Source: Algoriphagus vanfongensis DSM 17529 (GTDB lineage Bacteria > Bacteroidota > Bacteroidia > Cytophagales > Cyclobacteriaceae). Taken from it: a stretch of 64,000 bases of DNA. Below are positions 35,943 through 45,964 of the stretch, one piece after another. The position numbers and the translations under genes were made by a program. The number at the start of each line of letters is the position of its first letter. The stretch's first letter is position 1. The DNA lies in NCBI RefSeq assembly GCF_000429465.1, contig NZ_AUBX01000014.1, positions 406,001-470,000 on the forward strand, given 5' to 3'. The notes beneath the pieces are model-generated. The model was given only the letters and a program-made list of their open reading frames with translations. It did not search any database and was not told where the DNA came from.

Positions 35943-36554
35943 TTACAGATCGATGCCCATAAAGGACATAAATGCGATCCCCATCAAACCGGTCAATAGC
36001 ATGGTAATTCCCAAGCCTTTCAGGCCATTTGGCACATGTGAATATTTCAATTTCTCACGGATAGCTGCCAAAGCAACGATGGCCAAACAGAAACCTGTAC
36101 CTGAACCGAAGCCATAGACTGCAGATTCTGCAATGGTATAATCTCGCTGAGCCATGAAAAGAGATCCACCCAAGATCGCACAGTTTACAGCGATCAAAGG
36201 AAGGAAGATACCCAATGCACCATAAAGAGCCGGAGCAAACTTCTCAACCACCATCTCTACCAACTGTACCATCGCAGCGATGATCGCGATAAACATGATA
36301 AATCTCAAGAATGTCAAGTCGATACTTGCCAAATCAGCACTGATCCAAGCCAAAGCACCTTCTTTCAATACATATTCATTCAATAGCCAGTTGACAGGCA
36401 CGGTCACAGTCAATACAAAGATAACTGCTGCGCCAAGTCCGATAGCTGTACTTACTTTTTTGGAAACTGCCAAGAAAGAACACATCCCAAGGAAGTAAGC
36501 GAAAATCATATTGTCGATAAAGATCGACCGAATACCTAAGTTAAATAATTCCAT
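35943..36554 (-). CDS. nqrE: Na+-translocating NADH:quinone reductase subunit E
   Basis: A 203-residue, six-helix membrane subunit of Na+-NQR ([39 protein letters not shown]). The Cys of GMCSFLAVS and NCAILGG are the conserved pair that, with NqrD, hold an intramembrane Fe centre. It is the last gene of the operon in this window, followed by a terminator. Confidence 0.95.
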   Translation of the reverse strand: MELFNLGIRSIFIDNMIFAYFLGMCSFLAVSKKVSTAIGLGAAVIFVLTVTVPVNWLLNEYVLKEGALAWISADLASIDLTFLRFIMFIAIIAAMVQLVEMVVEKFAPALYGALGIFLPLIAVNCAILGGSLFMAQRDYTIAESAVYGFGSGTGFCLAIVALAAIREKLKYSHVPNGLKGLGITMLLTGLMGIAFMSFMGIDL

Positions 36555-36567
36555 TTCTTCTACAGGA

Positions 36568-37251
36568 TTAATGTTCTACATAGCCAGTTTTGGTACGCTG
36601 TACCCAGATGATCAAGCCTAGGATCACAAATGCTCCTACAGGGGAAACCATCAGGCCATTGGTAGCCAATTTAAAATCTGGACCGAAGATACCAGAGATA
36701 TAGTCAAATACTGGGATTCCAAAGACAGATCCTGATCCCCACAGCTCTCTAAAGAAAGCAACGGTCAGGATGATCCAGGAATATCCAAGAGCAGATCCGA
36801 AACCATCCAATACGGAATCGTACGGCTTATTACCCAAGGCAAATGCTTCCAGACGTCCCATTACGATACAGTTGGTAATGATCAGGCCGATGAATACAGA
36901 AAGCTCCTTGTACATATCATATGCAAAAGCTCTCAATACTTCGGAAACCAGAGTTACCAAAGTCGCAACTACAGCCAGCTGCACGATGATACGCACTCGG
37001 CTAGGGATGGTATTTCTCATCAAAGAGATCACCAAGTTGGACATCACGACCACAAAAATCACAGAGATAGCCATCACAAGGGTAGGCTTCATCTGCGTGG
37101 TCACCGCCAAGGCAGAGCAGATCCCCAATACCTGGATGGTAATTGGATTGTCATCTACCAAAGGGTCAGATACTAATTTTTTCCGGCGCTTGGAAAGAAA
37201 TGCCTCGGCTGGCTTCTTTTCAATTGCTTTTTCTACTGTTTCAGCACTCAT
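36568..37251 (-). CDS. nqrD: Na+-translocating NADH:quinone reductase subunit D
   Basis: A 227-residue, six-helix subunit, related to NqrE. The conserved Cys are in [13 protein letters not shown] and [13 protein letters not shown]. An N-terminal soluble extension of about 25 residues ([21 protein letters not shown]) precedes the first helix. It is encoded between nqrC and nqrE, 13 bp before nqrE. Confidence 0.95.
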   Translation of the reverse strand: MSAETVEKAIEKKPAEAFLSKRRKKLVSDPLVDDNPITIQVLGICSALAVTTQMKPTLVMAISVIFVVVMSNLVISLMRNTIPSRVRIIVQLAVVATLVTLVSEVLRAFAYDMYKELSVFIGLIITNCIVMGRLEAFALGNKPYDSVLDGFGSALGYSWIILTVAFFRELWGSGSVFGIPVFDYISGIFGPDFKLATNGLMVSPVGAFVILGLIIWVQRTKTGYVEH

Positions 37252-37280
37252 ATCGATTAGATTCTGTGAGTTGATTAAAA

Positions 37281-38045
37281 TTAAAGAGCGGCTACAGCCT
37301 GATTGGATTTCTTGGATTCAATGTAGGCCTGATAGTGACCTAGATAGTCCTTCAACATATTGTTGACACCTTTTCCGGTGATGGTAGCTCCAGACATTCC
37401 GTCAATTTGATGCGGCTGGGAAGAGTAATCTTTCCCCTCACCCTTTTGCATCTCCACAGCAACCAAGTCTCCAGAGTCATCGAAGATCTCTTTGCCTACA
37501 TAGCGTGCCTGCACACCTGGCTCGGTGATTCGAGCACCCAGACCAGGGGTCTCACCAGCGTGAGCCAAGGTAATACCTCCTACAGTGTTCATATCAGTAT
37601 CCAAAGCGATAAAGCCCCAGATCGCATCCCATAGACCTGCTCCGTAAAGCGGGAAGATGTAAGATTCTACCTTATCAGAACTTCCTTCTGCGTGATAGAT
37701 AAATACTGGATATAATCTTTCTTCAGCTGGTTTCTTATAGTTTTTTGCAATATCTACAGTTTCAGCAGTCACAGCAGCACCATTTTGCTCAGTGACTTCC
37801 TCTCCATTGATATCCACTACGACGGAAGAGATTCTGTTGGTGTAGTACTCATTGACTTCTTGAGGAGTCATAGCAGCGATTTCCTCGCCAGAGATCACAG
37901 CACCCAGAATTTGTTTTTTCTTATCCAAAGCTTCTGCTTCACGCTGCATTGGTCCCAAAACCTGAGACGTACCTGATAAAAGCAAGCCAAGAACGACGGT
38001 CAAGATGACCGAAAATGTGATAATATATGCGTTAGACTGTTGCAC
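37281..38045 (-). CDS. nqrC: Na+-translocating NADH:quinone reductase subunit C
   Basis: A 254-residue subunit with one N-terminal helix (YIITFSVILTVVLGLLLSG) and a periplasmic FMN-binding domain. The motif DGMSGATITGKGVNNML holds the Thr to which FMN is covalently bound. Its start overlaps the end of nqrB by 14 bp. Confidence 0.95.
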   Translation of the reverse strand: MQQSNAYIITFSVILTVVLGLLLSGTSQVLGPMQREAEALDKKKQILGAVISGEEIAAMTPQEVNEYYTNRISSVVVDINGEEVTEQNGAAVTAETVDIAKNYKKPAEERLYPVFIYHAEGSSDKVESYIFPLYGAGLWDAIWGFIALDTDMNTVGGITLAHAGETPGLGARITEPGVQARYVGKEIFDDSGDLVAVEMQKGEGKDYSSQPHQIDGMSGATITGKGVNNMLKDYLGHYQAYIESKKSNQAVAAL

Positions 38046-39231
38046 GTTGTAACCTCCTTGTTTTATTGGCTTTTACTACATAATAATCGATCAGAGGAGC
38101 AAATACGTTCATCAAAAGAACAGCTAGCATGATTCCCTCTGGATAGGCTGGGTTAGTCACTCGGATTACCACGGTCATCACACCGATCAAAATCCCATAG
38201 ATCCATTTCCCAGTCTCAGTTTGTGCGGCAGATACCGGATCTGTAGCCATAAAGACCACACCGAAAGCTAGACCTCCCATCACCAAGTGATAATGTGCTG
38301 GCATCGCCATATATTCGTTTACAGCAAGTACGTTCATCAACATACCCATTGCGTATGCTCCGCCAAAACCACCTACGATGATCTTCCAGCTTGCCACTCC
38401 GGTATATACCAAAATCACAGCGCCGATCAAAGCCATCAAGGTAGAAGTCTCACCAATAGAGCCTGGGATCCAACCCATAAACATATTCATGAAACTAAAG
38501 TCTGCTCCTAAGCCGGCATTATGCGAGGCCAAGGCATCTACTACTGGTGTACCTTCAGCACTTGCATTATAGGCTACGCCTAGTGCAGTAGCTCCTGAGA
38601 ATCCATCCACAGCAGCTTTGTCTCCCAACCAAGTCCAAACTTGATCCCCAGAGATCTGAGCAGGATAAGCAAAATAAAGGAATGCTCTCGCAGTCATAGC
38701 GACGTTGAGGATATTCATCCCTGTACCTCCAAATACTTCTTTACCGATCACTACCGCAAAGATGGTAGCCAAAGCTACTTGCCAAAGTGGCACATGCGGA
38801 GGCATCACCAAGGCGATCAGCATCCCTGAAACCAGGAACCCTTCAGAGACAGGGTGATTTCTGACCACGCAGAAAACAAACTCAGTAGCCAAACCAATGG
38901 CGTAAGAGACAATCAGGATAGGAAGTACGGAAATCAAGCCGAACAAAGCCTTGTCCAAGAAAGTAGCGCTTTCGCCTACTGCCAAGAAATGCTGCTCACC
39001 TACATTGAGGATACCGAAAAGCAATGCAGGAATCATCGCCAATACGACGGTGATCATCACACGCTTTAGATCTGCTGCATCCTTGATTTGCGCACCTTTG
39101 GATTTGGTCACCAAGTCCGGTGCGAATACGATCGTTCTATGTCCTTCATAAAGGGTATAGAACTTTTCCCATTTGCCGCCCTTTTCAAAGTTTGGCTTAA
39201 TACTATCGAAGAGATTTTGTAATGCCTTCAT
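38032..39231 (-). CDS. nqrB: Na+-translocating NADH:quinone reductase subunit B
   Basis: A 399-residue subunit with about nine to ten membrane helices. It carries the FMN-attachment region DGFSGATALGVAYNASAEG (FMN linked to Thr) and GKEVFGGTGMNILNVAMTARAFLYFAYP. It forms the Na+ channel part together with NqrD and E. It lies 3 bp after nqrA. Confidence 0.95.
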   Translation of the reverse strand: MKALQNLFDSIKPNFEKGGKWEKFYTLYEGHRTIVFAPDLVTKSKGAQIKDAADLKRVMITVVLAMIPALLFGILNVGEQHFLAVGESATFLDKALFGLISVLPILIVSYAIGLATEFVFCVVRNHPVSEGFLVSGMLIALVMPPHVPLWQVALATIFAVVIGKEVFGGTGMNILNVAMTARAFLYFAYPAQISGDQVWTWLGDKAAVDGFSGATALGVAYNASAEGTPVVDALASHNAGLGADFSFMNMFMGWIPGSIGETSTLMALIGAVILVYTGVASWKIIVGGFGGAYAMGMLMNVLAVNEYMAMPAHYHLVMGGLAFGVVFMATDPVSAAQTETGKWIYGILIGVMTVVIRVTNPAYPEGIMLAVLLMNVFAPLIDYYVVKANKTRRLQRATV

Positions 39232-39234
39232 ATC

Positions 39235-40587
39235 TTAGCTATACATTAATAATTCGATCCCACTTCTAACCAACTCCTGCAGTTCATTCTTCGAAGGATC
39301 CACAAATTCACAAAGAGCTACGTCTTCCTCGATGATTTCATACAATCCCAACTCTTCCATTTCGTCAAAGTCTTCAGCGATGATCGCTTTGAACAAATAG
39401 GTAGGAAGGATGTCCATCGGAAGGACTTTTTCAAATACTCCGGTCACCACAAAAGGTCTTTCTTCCCCATGCGTATTGGTATCTACTTTGAACTCGCCCT
39501 TGTTGAGGAAAGAGAACAAACCAATCGCTTTGTGGAAGCTCAATTTTTTGGCGCTTGGCTTCAGCCATCCCAAAAATTCTTCCTGATCTCCCTCAGGGAT
39601 CACAGTGATTTGGCTATGGTAGAATCCCAAATAGCCTTCCAAAGAGATTTTCTCACCAGTCAAGACATTGCCTGAGATCACTCTGACATGTCCAGAATTA
39701 AGATTTCCTTTGACAAAAGAGGTCACTGACGCGCCGCCTAATGTTTTCACATAGCCAGTTTTAGTCAGTTCAGAACCAGTCACTGCGACCACTTTGCTTG
39801 CATCAAATACACCATTGACTACCAACTTACCGATCTGAACCACTCCAAATGGAGAGATAGTCCATGCTAGATCTCCTTTATTGATAGGATCTAGGTGATG
39901 GATCTGCACACCGACATTACCTGCAGGATGTGGACCGGAAAATTTGTTGATCACTACTCCTTTGGCATTGGAGAAGATACCTGGTACTGACTTGGATCCA
40001 TCCACATTGAGATGAACTTTGCCATCAGTCAATTTCACCAAGGCATCCAGCCCAGCTTGGAAATAGGATTCTTCACCCTGTAGGGTAAAGCCATAGTCCG
40101 GTGCAAGAGGATTGGTATCAAAAGCAGAAATGAAAATAGCTTTTGGAGTTTCCGCCGGATTGGCGACTACCCCGTAAGGTCTCTGAATCAAGTGAGGCCA
40201 AACCCCGCCAGCGGCAAGTTTTGATTTCAAAGTATCACGATCTACGGAGCTCAGGTTGATTTTACCATGATCTTCGTAGCTGATCTCTTTGTCAGCCAAG
40301 ATTCTGATTTCGAGCAGTTTTCTTTTTTCTCCTCTTTTGACTTCGACGATTTCGCCGGATACTGGAGCCACATACATGACTTGGTCCATGGCTTTGTCGA
40401 ACAGGATGGGAGTACCGGCCTTGACGGTATCTCCTTCATTGACAAGGACTTTTGGTCGTTGAATACCAAGAAAGTCAGTCGGCTTAATGGCGAAGGTCTG
40501 AGCGGCTGCTAGATCGGCAAACTCTTGAGCTGCCTTTCCTGCCAGATTGATGTCAAAACCTTTCTTAAGCTTCACTATTTTAGACAT
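39235..40587 (-). CDS. nqrA: Na+-translocating NADH:quinone reductase subunit A
   Basis: A 450-residue peripheral subunit with the N-terminal biotinyl/lipoyl-like fold (IVKLKKGFDINLAGKA...GDTVKAGTPILFDKAM). The frame is open to 40626, but the ATG at 40587 gives the family start MSKIVKLKKGFDINL. A TAGATTTG -7 box lies at 40624-40631 on the minus strand. It is the first gene of nqrABCDE. Confidence 0.95.
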   Translation of the reverse strand: MSKIVKLKKGFDINLAGKAAQEFADLAAAQTFAIKPTDFLGIQRPKVLVNEGDTVKAGTPILFDKAMDQVMYVAPVSGEIVEVKRGEKRKLLEIRILADKEISYEDHGKINLSSVDRDTLKSKLAAGGVWPHLIQRPYGVVANPAETPKAIFISAFDTNPLAPDYGFTLQGEESYFQAGLDALVKLTDGKVHLNVDGSKSVPGIFSNAKGVVINKFSGPHPAGNVGVQIHHLDPINKGDLAWTISPFGVVQIGKLVVNGVFDASKVVAVTGSELTKTGYVKTLGGASVTSFVKGNLNSGHVRVISGNVLTGEKISLEGYLGFYHSQITVIPEGDQEEFLGWLKPSAKKLSFHKAIGLFSFLNKGEFKVDTNTHGEERPFVVTGVFEKVLPMDILPTYLFKAIIAEDFDEMEELGLYEIIEEDVALCEFVDPSKNELQELVRSGIELLMYS

Positions 40588-40623
40588 ATCTGTTTTTGAA
40601 CTATGAGCTTTTGAAAAACGCCC

Positions 40624-40631
40624 CAAATCTA
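40624..40631 (-). promoter_or_regulatory. -7 promoter box of the nqr operon (TAGATTTG)
   Basis: An exact TAnnTTTG match on the minus strand, 37 bp before the nqrA start. No TTG at the usual distance; called from the box and its place. Confidence 0.45.
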
Positions 40632-40724
40632 ATAAATAACCTTTTTATTTTAAGACTATCGGGAAGTTTATGTTTGATTTTCTCCGAAATGAATTTCCTC
40701 CATTTCGAATGGTTCTATTTGGGT

Positions 40725-41624
40725 TTAAGCCGGAAGCGTACTTGCTTCCAGAGATTCGAGGTAATTTTTGACCTGCTCCATCAACCACATCGGAGTAGAG
40801 GTCGCACCGCAAATACCTACTTTGTCACTGGAGTGAAACCATTCAGGGTTCAGTTCCGACTCACTTTCGACAAAATAACTGCGGGGATTTTCACTGAGGC
40901 AAACTTGATACAGGGCCTTGCCATTTGAGCTTTTTTTACCAGAGACAAAGACTATCACATCATTCTCCTGAGAAAACTTCTGGAGCTGCGGCTCACGATT
41001 GGATACTTGTCTACAGATGGAATCATTGGCATTGAAATCCACCGTCTCTACCGGAGCGCCTTTTGCAGCTTGGATGCGATCTTCTATTTTTTTAGAAAGC
41101 TCGTAAAAGCCTTTCGTACTTTTGGTCGTCTGGCTAAAAAGCGTCACGGGTCTGGCAAAATCAATTTTCTCCAAATCTGAATCTTCCATCACCACGATGG
41201 CCTTTTCCAAGGTCTGACCTGTGAGACCGATGACCTCGGCATGGCCTTTTTTGCCATAGATCACGATCTGGCCTTCCTCACGCTCCATCTTATCAAAGGC
41301 TGTCTTGACCCGATGCTGCAACTTAAGCACTACGGGACATGAGGCATCGATCAGTTCGATGTTATTTTCTATTGCAACTTTGTAGGTCTCAGGCGGTTCA
41401 CCATGCGCACGGATTAGCACTTTGCAATCATGCAGATTTTCCAGCTCTTCCCGATCGATTACCACCAGACCTTTGGCCGCCAATCGATTGACTTCCATGT
41501 CATTGTGCACGATGTCTCCCAAGCAATACAGCTTGTCAGATTGCTCCATTTCGTCCTCGGCCATCTTGATGGCAAATTCTACTCCGAAGCAGTAACCCGA
41601 ATTTTTATCAATGCTTACCTGCAT
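40725..41624 (-). CDS. ispH: 4-hydroxy-3-methylbut-2-enyl diphosphate reductase
   Basis: A 299-residue 4Fe-4S enzyme, the last step of the MEP isoprenoid pathway. The three cluster Cys are seen in NSGYCFGV (C12), DASCPVVLKL and NDSICRQV. IRAHGEPPE, TLFSQTTKSTKGF and FVSGKKSSNGKALYQVC are further hallmarks. It overlaps the end of cmk by 17 bp, so the two are cotranscribed. The pathway partner ispE is at 20479. Confidence 0.95.
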   Translation of the reverse strand: MQVSIDKNSGYCFGVEFAIKMAEDEMEQSDKLYCLGDIVHNDMEVNRLAAKGLVVIDREELENLHDCKVLIRAHGEPPETYKVAIENNIELIDASCPVVLKLQHRVKTAFDKMEREEGQIVIYGKKGHAEVIGLTGQTLEKAIVVMEDSDLEKIDFARPVTLFSQTTKSTKGFYELSKKIEDRIQAAKGAPVETVDFNANDSICRQVSNREPQLQKFSQENDVIVFVSGKKSSNGKALYQVCLSENPRSYFVESESELNPEWFHSSDKVGICGATSTPMWLMEQVKNYLESLEASTLPA

Positions 41625-42312
41625 AGCTTGATTCTTTTTCTATGATTTCTCTCGCCTTTTGCACGATCTGTCCCACCTGCTCTGCGAAAGTAATATGACT
41701 CGTATCGATCTCGATGGCATCAGCCACTTTGATCAGAGGTCCTTCAGATCGGGTAGAGTCGATACGATCGCGCTCAGCCAGATTTGATTTAATGTCTTCC
41801 AAAGGCACCATTTCGCCCTTTTCCAAGAGTTCGGCCTGTCTCCGCTCTGCCCGAGTGTTCAGATTTGCACTCATGAATATCTTGAGCTCTGCCTCCGGAA
41901 AAACCACCGAACCTACATCCCTGCCATCCATGACCACTCCTTTTTTCTTGGCCAATCGCTGCTGCTGAGCGACCAGATCCTTACGAACAGCCGGAACAGC
42001 TGCTATCTCAGACACCTTACTCGTCACGCGCATCGTGCGAATCTCATCATCCACATGCAAGCCATTGAGATAGGTTTCCTGTAGTTGTGATTCCGGATTG
42101 AGGTGAAAACTGATATCCAAGGTCTTCAATGCTTTTTCCACGTCATGTGGATTAGCCGGAGAAAGATAATTGTTCAAAAAATGGAGCGTCGCCGCCCGAT
42201 ACATGGCCCCGGTATCTATGTAGGTATAGCCTAGATCCTTTGCCACTGCTTTGGCCGTGGAGCTCTTTCCACACCCAGAATATCCATCGATAGCGATGAC
42301 GATTTTATTCAT
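41608..42312 (-). CDS. cmk: Cytidylate kinase
   Basis: A 234-residue (d)CMP kinase. Features: P-loop IAIDGYSGCGKSSTAKAVA, DTGAMYRAATLHF, the CMP-binding insert, MDGRDVGSVVFPEAELKIFM, and the RAERRQAEL lid. It converts CMP/dCMP to diphosphates. It precedes and overlaps ispH and has a promoter at 42350-42377. Confidence 0.96.
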   Translation of the reverse strand: MNKIVIAIDGYSGCGKSSTAKAVAKDLGYTYIDTGAMYRAATLHFLNNYLSPANPHDVEKALKTLDISFHLNPESQLQETYLNGLHVDDEIRTMRVTSKVSEIAAVPAVRKDLVAQQQRLAKKKGVVMDGRDVGSVVFPEAELKIFMSANLNTRAERRQAELLEKGEMVPLEDIKSNLAERDRIDSTRSEGPLIKVADAIEIDTSHITFAEQVGQIVQKAREIIEKESSYAGKH

Positions 42313-42349
42313 TCAAAAAACCGGCTTAGTTCGTTTTTTTATTCCTGCG

Positions 42350-42377
42350 CAAATATAGTAGTTTTAATCTAAACCAA
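42350..42377 (-). promoter_or_regulatory. Promoter of cmk-ispH
   Basis: On the minus strand: -33 TTG (42377-42375), 17-bp spacer, -7 TATATTTG (42357-42350), exact consensus. Transcription would start near 42343, about 31 nt before the cmk start. Confidence 0.6.
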
Positions 42378-42444
42378 TCTCCCAGATCAAGATGCTTCTC
42401 CCATCAGCGGCAAAAGGCATCTCGTATTTCAATTCTTTTTTAAC

Positions 42445-44067
42445 ATGCAGCTCCAAGGACAATTCGTAGATATCCCAAACAGACAAATTTATTCTGTAGA
42501 GATCGAAGTGCAAGACGGAAAAATCTCTCAAATCAGTAAGATCCCAGACAATCCCTCGCTTCCATTTTTGATGCCGGGATTTATTGATGCACATGTCCAT
42601 GTGGAAAGCTCCATGTTGGTCCCCTCGGAGTTTGCCAGGCTGGCAGTATGCCATGGGACAGTGGCCACCATCTCCGATCCGCATGAGATCGCCAATGTCT
42701 GCGGTGTCAAAGGAGTCGATTACATGATCGAAAACGGAAAACAGGTTCCTTTCAAATTCTACTTCGGAGCACCTTCCTGCGTTCCTGCCACTCCATTCGA
42801 AACGGCCGGAGCAGAAGTAGATGCTCAGGATATAGAAAATCTGATGTCCCGCCCTGAAATCCACTATTTGGCTGAGATGATGAACTGGCCAGGCACAGTC
42901 AATCGTGATCCACTGGTCATGGAAAAAATCAAAATCGCTCAAAAATATGGCAAACCAATCGACGGTCATGCTCCTGGACTCAAAGGAGAACTGGCTGAGA
43001 AATATGTAAGTGCCGGTCCCAGTACCGATCATGAATGCTTCACTTATGAGGAAGCTTTGGACAAAGTCAAACTGGGAATGAAGATCGCCATCCGGGAGGG
43101 ATCCGCTGCCAAAAACTTTGAGGCGCTAATTGATCTGATCGATGAATATCCAGAAATGATCATGCTCTGCTCAGACGATAAGCATCCGGATAATCTGGCC
43201 ATTTCACATATCAATGAACTGGCCGCACGGGCTGTCGCAAAAGGGAAAGATGTTTTCGACGTCCTTCAAGCCGCATGCCTGACTCCTATTTCACATTATT
43301 CTTTAAAGGTCGGCCAACTGAGACCAGAGGATCCGGCCGACTTTATTCTGGCCAAGGATCTCAAAGACTTTCAGATCCTTGCTACTTATATCAATGGAGA
43401 AAAGGTAGCCGAAAATGGAACAACGCTTATCCCCTCTATCAAAAATGAGGTCATCAATAATTTTGACACAGATTTGAAAAGCCCGGAAGACTTCAAACTG
43501 GAGGCTAAGGGAAATCAAGTACGTGTGATCGAAGCGCTGGATGGACAGCTGATCACTCCCGAAATCTCTGGAGAAGTTCTAATAATCGATGGATTTGCGG
43601 AATCCAATGTAGCCAAGGACATCCTGAAAATCACCGTGGTCAACCGCTATCAGAATTCGGATCCAGCAGTTGCCTTTATCAAAAATTTCGGATTGAAAAC
43701 AGGAGCCATCGCTTCCTCAGTCGGACATGACTCACATAATATCATTGCCGTAGGAGTGGATGATGAATCTATTTTCAAGGCGGTCAACTTGATCATTCAA
43801 GCCAAAGGTGGAATATCTGCTGTTTCAGGAAATCAGGAAGAAATTTTACCACTTCCTGTCGGAGGAATCATGTCTGCTTCAGATGGTTATGAAGTGGCTG
43901 ACGCCTATACCCAAATAGACAAAATAGCAAAAGAAATGGGTTCCAAACTCAATTCTCCATTTATGACTTTGAGTTTTATGGCTTTGCTAGTGATCCCGGA
44001 TCTGAAGCTGAGTGATAAGGGATTGTTTGATGGACAGAAGTTTGAGTTTACCGAGGTATTTAAATGA
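42445..44067 (+). CDS. ade: Adenine deaminase
   Basis: A 540-residue amidohydrolase-fold enzyme converting adenine to hypoxanthine and ammonia. Metal-site motif [15 protein letters not shown], the [15 protein letters not shown] segment, [18 protein letters not shown], and CSDDKHPDN are standard, and the C-terminal domain ends [21 protein letters not shown]. It feeds salvage together with hpt and the adenosine kinase-like gene. It is divergent from cmk and monocistronic. Confidence 0.95.
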   Translation: MQLQGQFVDIPNRQIYSVEIEVQDGKISQISKIPDNPSLPFLMPGFIDAHVHVESSMLVPSEFARLAVCHGTVATISDPHEIANVCGVKGVDYMIENGKQVPFKFYFGAPSCVPATPFETAGAEVDAQDIENLMSRPEIHYLAEMMNWPGTVNRDPLVMEKIKIAQKYGKPIDGHAPGLKGELAEKYVSAGPSTDHECFTYEEALDKVKLGMKIAIREGSAAKNFEALIDLIDEYPEMIMLCSDDKHPDNLAISHINELAARAVAKGKDVFDVLQAACLTPISHYSLKVGQLRPEDPADFILAKDLKDFQILATYINGEKVAENGTTLIPSIKNEVINNFDTDLKSPEDFKLEAKGNQVRVIEALDGQLITPEISGEVLIIDGFAESNVAKDILKITVVNRYQNSDPAVAFIKNFGLKTGAIASSVGHDSHNIIAVGVDDESIFKAVNLIIQAKGGISAVSGNQEEILPLPVGGIMSASDGYEVADAYTQIDKIAKEMGSKLNSPFMTLSFMALLVIPDLKLSDKGLFDGQKFEFTEVFK

Positions 44068-44080
44068 GACAACTATATCC

Positions 44081-44123
44081 AAAAAGAAAAAACCCTCGAA
44101 GAGCTTGAAACTCTTCGAGGGTT
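44081..44123 (-). terminator. Intrinsic terminator of prfC (shared with ade)
   Basis: A perfect 13-bp stem, AACCCTCGAAGAG / CTCTTCGAGGGTT, with a 7-base loop. On the minus strand it is followed by a T-rich run, so it mainly ends prfC, whose stop is 13 bp away. Confidence 0.88.
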
Positions 44124-44135
44124 CGTTACATCCCG

Positions 44136-45716
44136 TTAAAACTCCGAAGTAAAGTGGAATTCAATATCCGGGTAATTATCTTGCACCATCTGAAGCCAGG
44201 CTTTGGACTCGGCCATAAAGACTAGCTTTCCATCCTTGTCATGAGCAATATGACGATTTTTGGAGCGGACAAACTCATCCAACTGTTTTTTATCCTTGCT
44301 GCTGATCCAGCAAGCTTTGTAGAGATTCATCGGATGAAACTCCACCGTCGCATTGTATTCGTTTTTTAGTCGGAATTGGATCACCTCAAACTGCAATTGA
44401 CCTACGGTTCCGACTACCTTTCTGGATCCCATGTCGAAGGTAAATAGCTGAGCCACTCCTTCTTCCATCAACTGCTTGAGACCTTTTTCCAATTGCTTGG
44501 TTTTCATCGCATCTTTGTTGACTACCTCTCGAAAGATCTCCGGTGAGAAGCTCGGAATCCCTGTGAAGACCATCTCTTCTCCATCCGTCAGCGTATCCCC
44601 GATCTTCAGATTTCCAGTATCATAGAGACCGATGATATCCCCAGGATAAGCAGCATCAATGATTTCTTTATCCTGAGCCATAAACTGCGTCACATTGGAA
44701 AAGCGCAGGGGTTTCGGACCCAAAACATGCTTGTAAGGTTTATTTCTCTGAAATTCCCCAGAGCAAATCCTCAAGAAAGCAATTCGGTTTCGGTGGTTGG
44801 GATCCATGTTGGCGTGGATCTTAAACACAAAGCCTGAAAATTTATTTTCGCTCGGTAAGACTTCTCTTGTGTCCGTATTTCGACTTTTGGGAGCAGGAGC
44901 GATTTTGATAAAAGTATCCAACATCTCATTGACACCGAAGTTGTTCACAGCCGAACCAAAGAATACCGGAGCCACTTTGCCTTCCAGATACTCTTTTGGG
45001 TCAAACTCAGGGTAAACACCATCGATCAGCTCCACATCCTCCCGGAGTTGATCAGCCATATTTTGCCCGATCAATTTGTCCAATTCCGCATCTTCCAGAT
45101 TTTCAAAGGTCGTACGGTCATCGGAAAGCTTTCTTTGAGAAGGAGTGAAAAGATTCAGCTTCTGATCGTAGAGATTGTAAACCCCCTTGAAGCTTTTTCC
45201 CATCCCAATCGGCCACGAAAGTGGTCGGCACTGAATGTTGAGTTTGGACTCCACTTCGTCTAGCAAATCATAAGGATCGCGTCCTTCCCGGTCCAATTTA
45301 TTGATAAAGCAGATCACAGGCGTATTTCTCATCCGGCAGACTTCCATCAGTTTTTCAGTCTGGATCTCCACCCCTTTTACACAGTCAATGACCATAATCA
45401 CCGAATCGACCGCAGTCAAAGTACGATACGTATCCTCCGCAAAATCCTGGTGACCCGGAGTATCTAGCAAGTTGATCTTAATGTCCTTGTATTCAAAGCC
45501 CATCACGGAAGTCGCCACCGAGATCCCTCTTTGCTTCTCGATTTCCATCCAGTCGGATTTGGTCGCCGTGTCGATTTTATTCGACTTGACCGCGCCGGCA
45601 GTGTTGATCGCACCTCCGAAAAGGAGCAATTTTTCCGTCAGGGTTGTTTTACCGGCATCCGGGTGGGCAATGATGGCAAATGTTCTTCTCTTATTGATTT
45701 CCTGGGTCAAACTCAT
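44136..45716 (-). CDS. prfC: Peptide chain release factor 3
   Basis: A 526-residue translational GTPase that recycles RF1/RF2. G motifs: [21 protein letters not shown] (G1), the G2 region [26 protein letters not shown] (G3) and FINKLDREG (G4). The RF3-specific C-terminal parts ([26 protein letters not shown]) separate it from EF-G. A TACCTTTG -7 box lies at 45737-45744. Confidence 0.96.
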   Translation of the reverse strand: MSLTQEINKRRTFAIIAHPDAGKTTLTEKLLLFGGAINTAGAVKSNKIDTATKSDWMEIEKQRGISVATSVMGFEYKDIKINLLDTPGHQDFAEDTYRTLTAVDSVIMVIDCVKGVEIQTEKLMEVCRMRNTPVICFINKLDREGRDPYDLLDEVESKLNIQCRPLSWPIGMGKSFKGVYNLYDQKLNLFTPSQRKLSDDRTTFENLEDAELDKLIGQNMADQLREDVELIDGVYPEFDPKEYLEGKVAPVFFGSAVNNFGVNEMLDTFIKIAPAPKSRNTDTREVLPSENKFSGFVFKIHANMDPNHRNRIAFLRICSGEFQRNKPYKHVLGPKPLRFSNVTQFMAQDKEIIDAAYPGDIIGLYDTGNLKIGDTLTDGEEMVFTGIPSFSPEIFREVVNKDAMKTKQLEKGLKQLMEEGVAQLFTFDMGSRKVVGTVGQLQFEVIQFRLKNEYNATVEFHPMNLYKACWISSKDKKQLDEFVRSKNRHIAHDKDGKLVFMAESKAWLQMVQDNYPDIEFHFTSEF

Positions 45717-45736
45717 AGGATGTGATTTTCAGGCTG

Positions 45737-45744
45737 CAAAGGTA
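45737..45744 (-). promoter_or_regulatory. -7 promoter box of prfC (TACCTTTG)
   Basis: An exact TAnnTTTG match on the minus strand, 20 bp before the prfC start; the same box sequence and spacing occurs before rimO. Confidence 0.45.
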
Positions 45745-45754
45745 AGGAAATTTA

Positions 45755-45960
45755 AGCGAAAAGGTTGGATGGGAAGGTTGGACAGTTTGAAGGTTGAAAG
45801 GTGCTAAAGTTGAAAAGTTAGACCCTACTTCATAATTCCAGGTTCGAAATTAAAAATGCCTCAACCTATCTCTGCCCCTCGTAAATCGTAATTCATCAAT
45901 CCAAAATCAAGAAATAAATCCCCGTTCCTATTTCAGACTTCTCACTTCACATTTCGAACT
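45755..45960 (+). repeat. Mosaic intergenic repeat, long copy
   Basis: The spacer between prfC and the histidine kinase holds, in order, AAGGTTGGATGGGAAGGTTGG-type words with GTTGAAAGG and GTTGAAAAGTTAGACCCT, then TTCATAATTCCAGG, then CCTCGTAAATCGTA (45877-45890), then TTTCAGACTTCTCACTTCAC. The first three blocks recur in the same order and strand at 3490-3600; the first also at 6266-6330. No open frame or protein-binding palindrome is evident. Confidence 0.55.
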
Positions 45961-45964
45961 TCCC

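Noticed and set aside
40685..40707. Hairpin CGAAATG/CATTTCG downstream of ispH as a terminator
   Set aside because: Stem of only seven pairs, nine-base loop and no T run on the minus strand; too weak to call.
42364..43032. A 222-codon open frame on the minus strand
   Set aside because: It lies fully opposite adenine deaminase, whose protein is unmistakable, and its translation has no recognisable domain.
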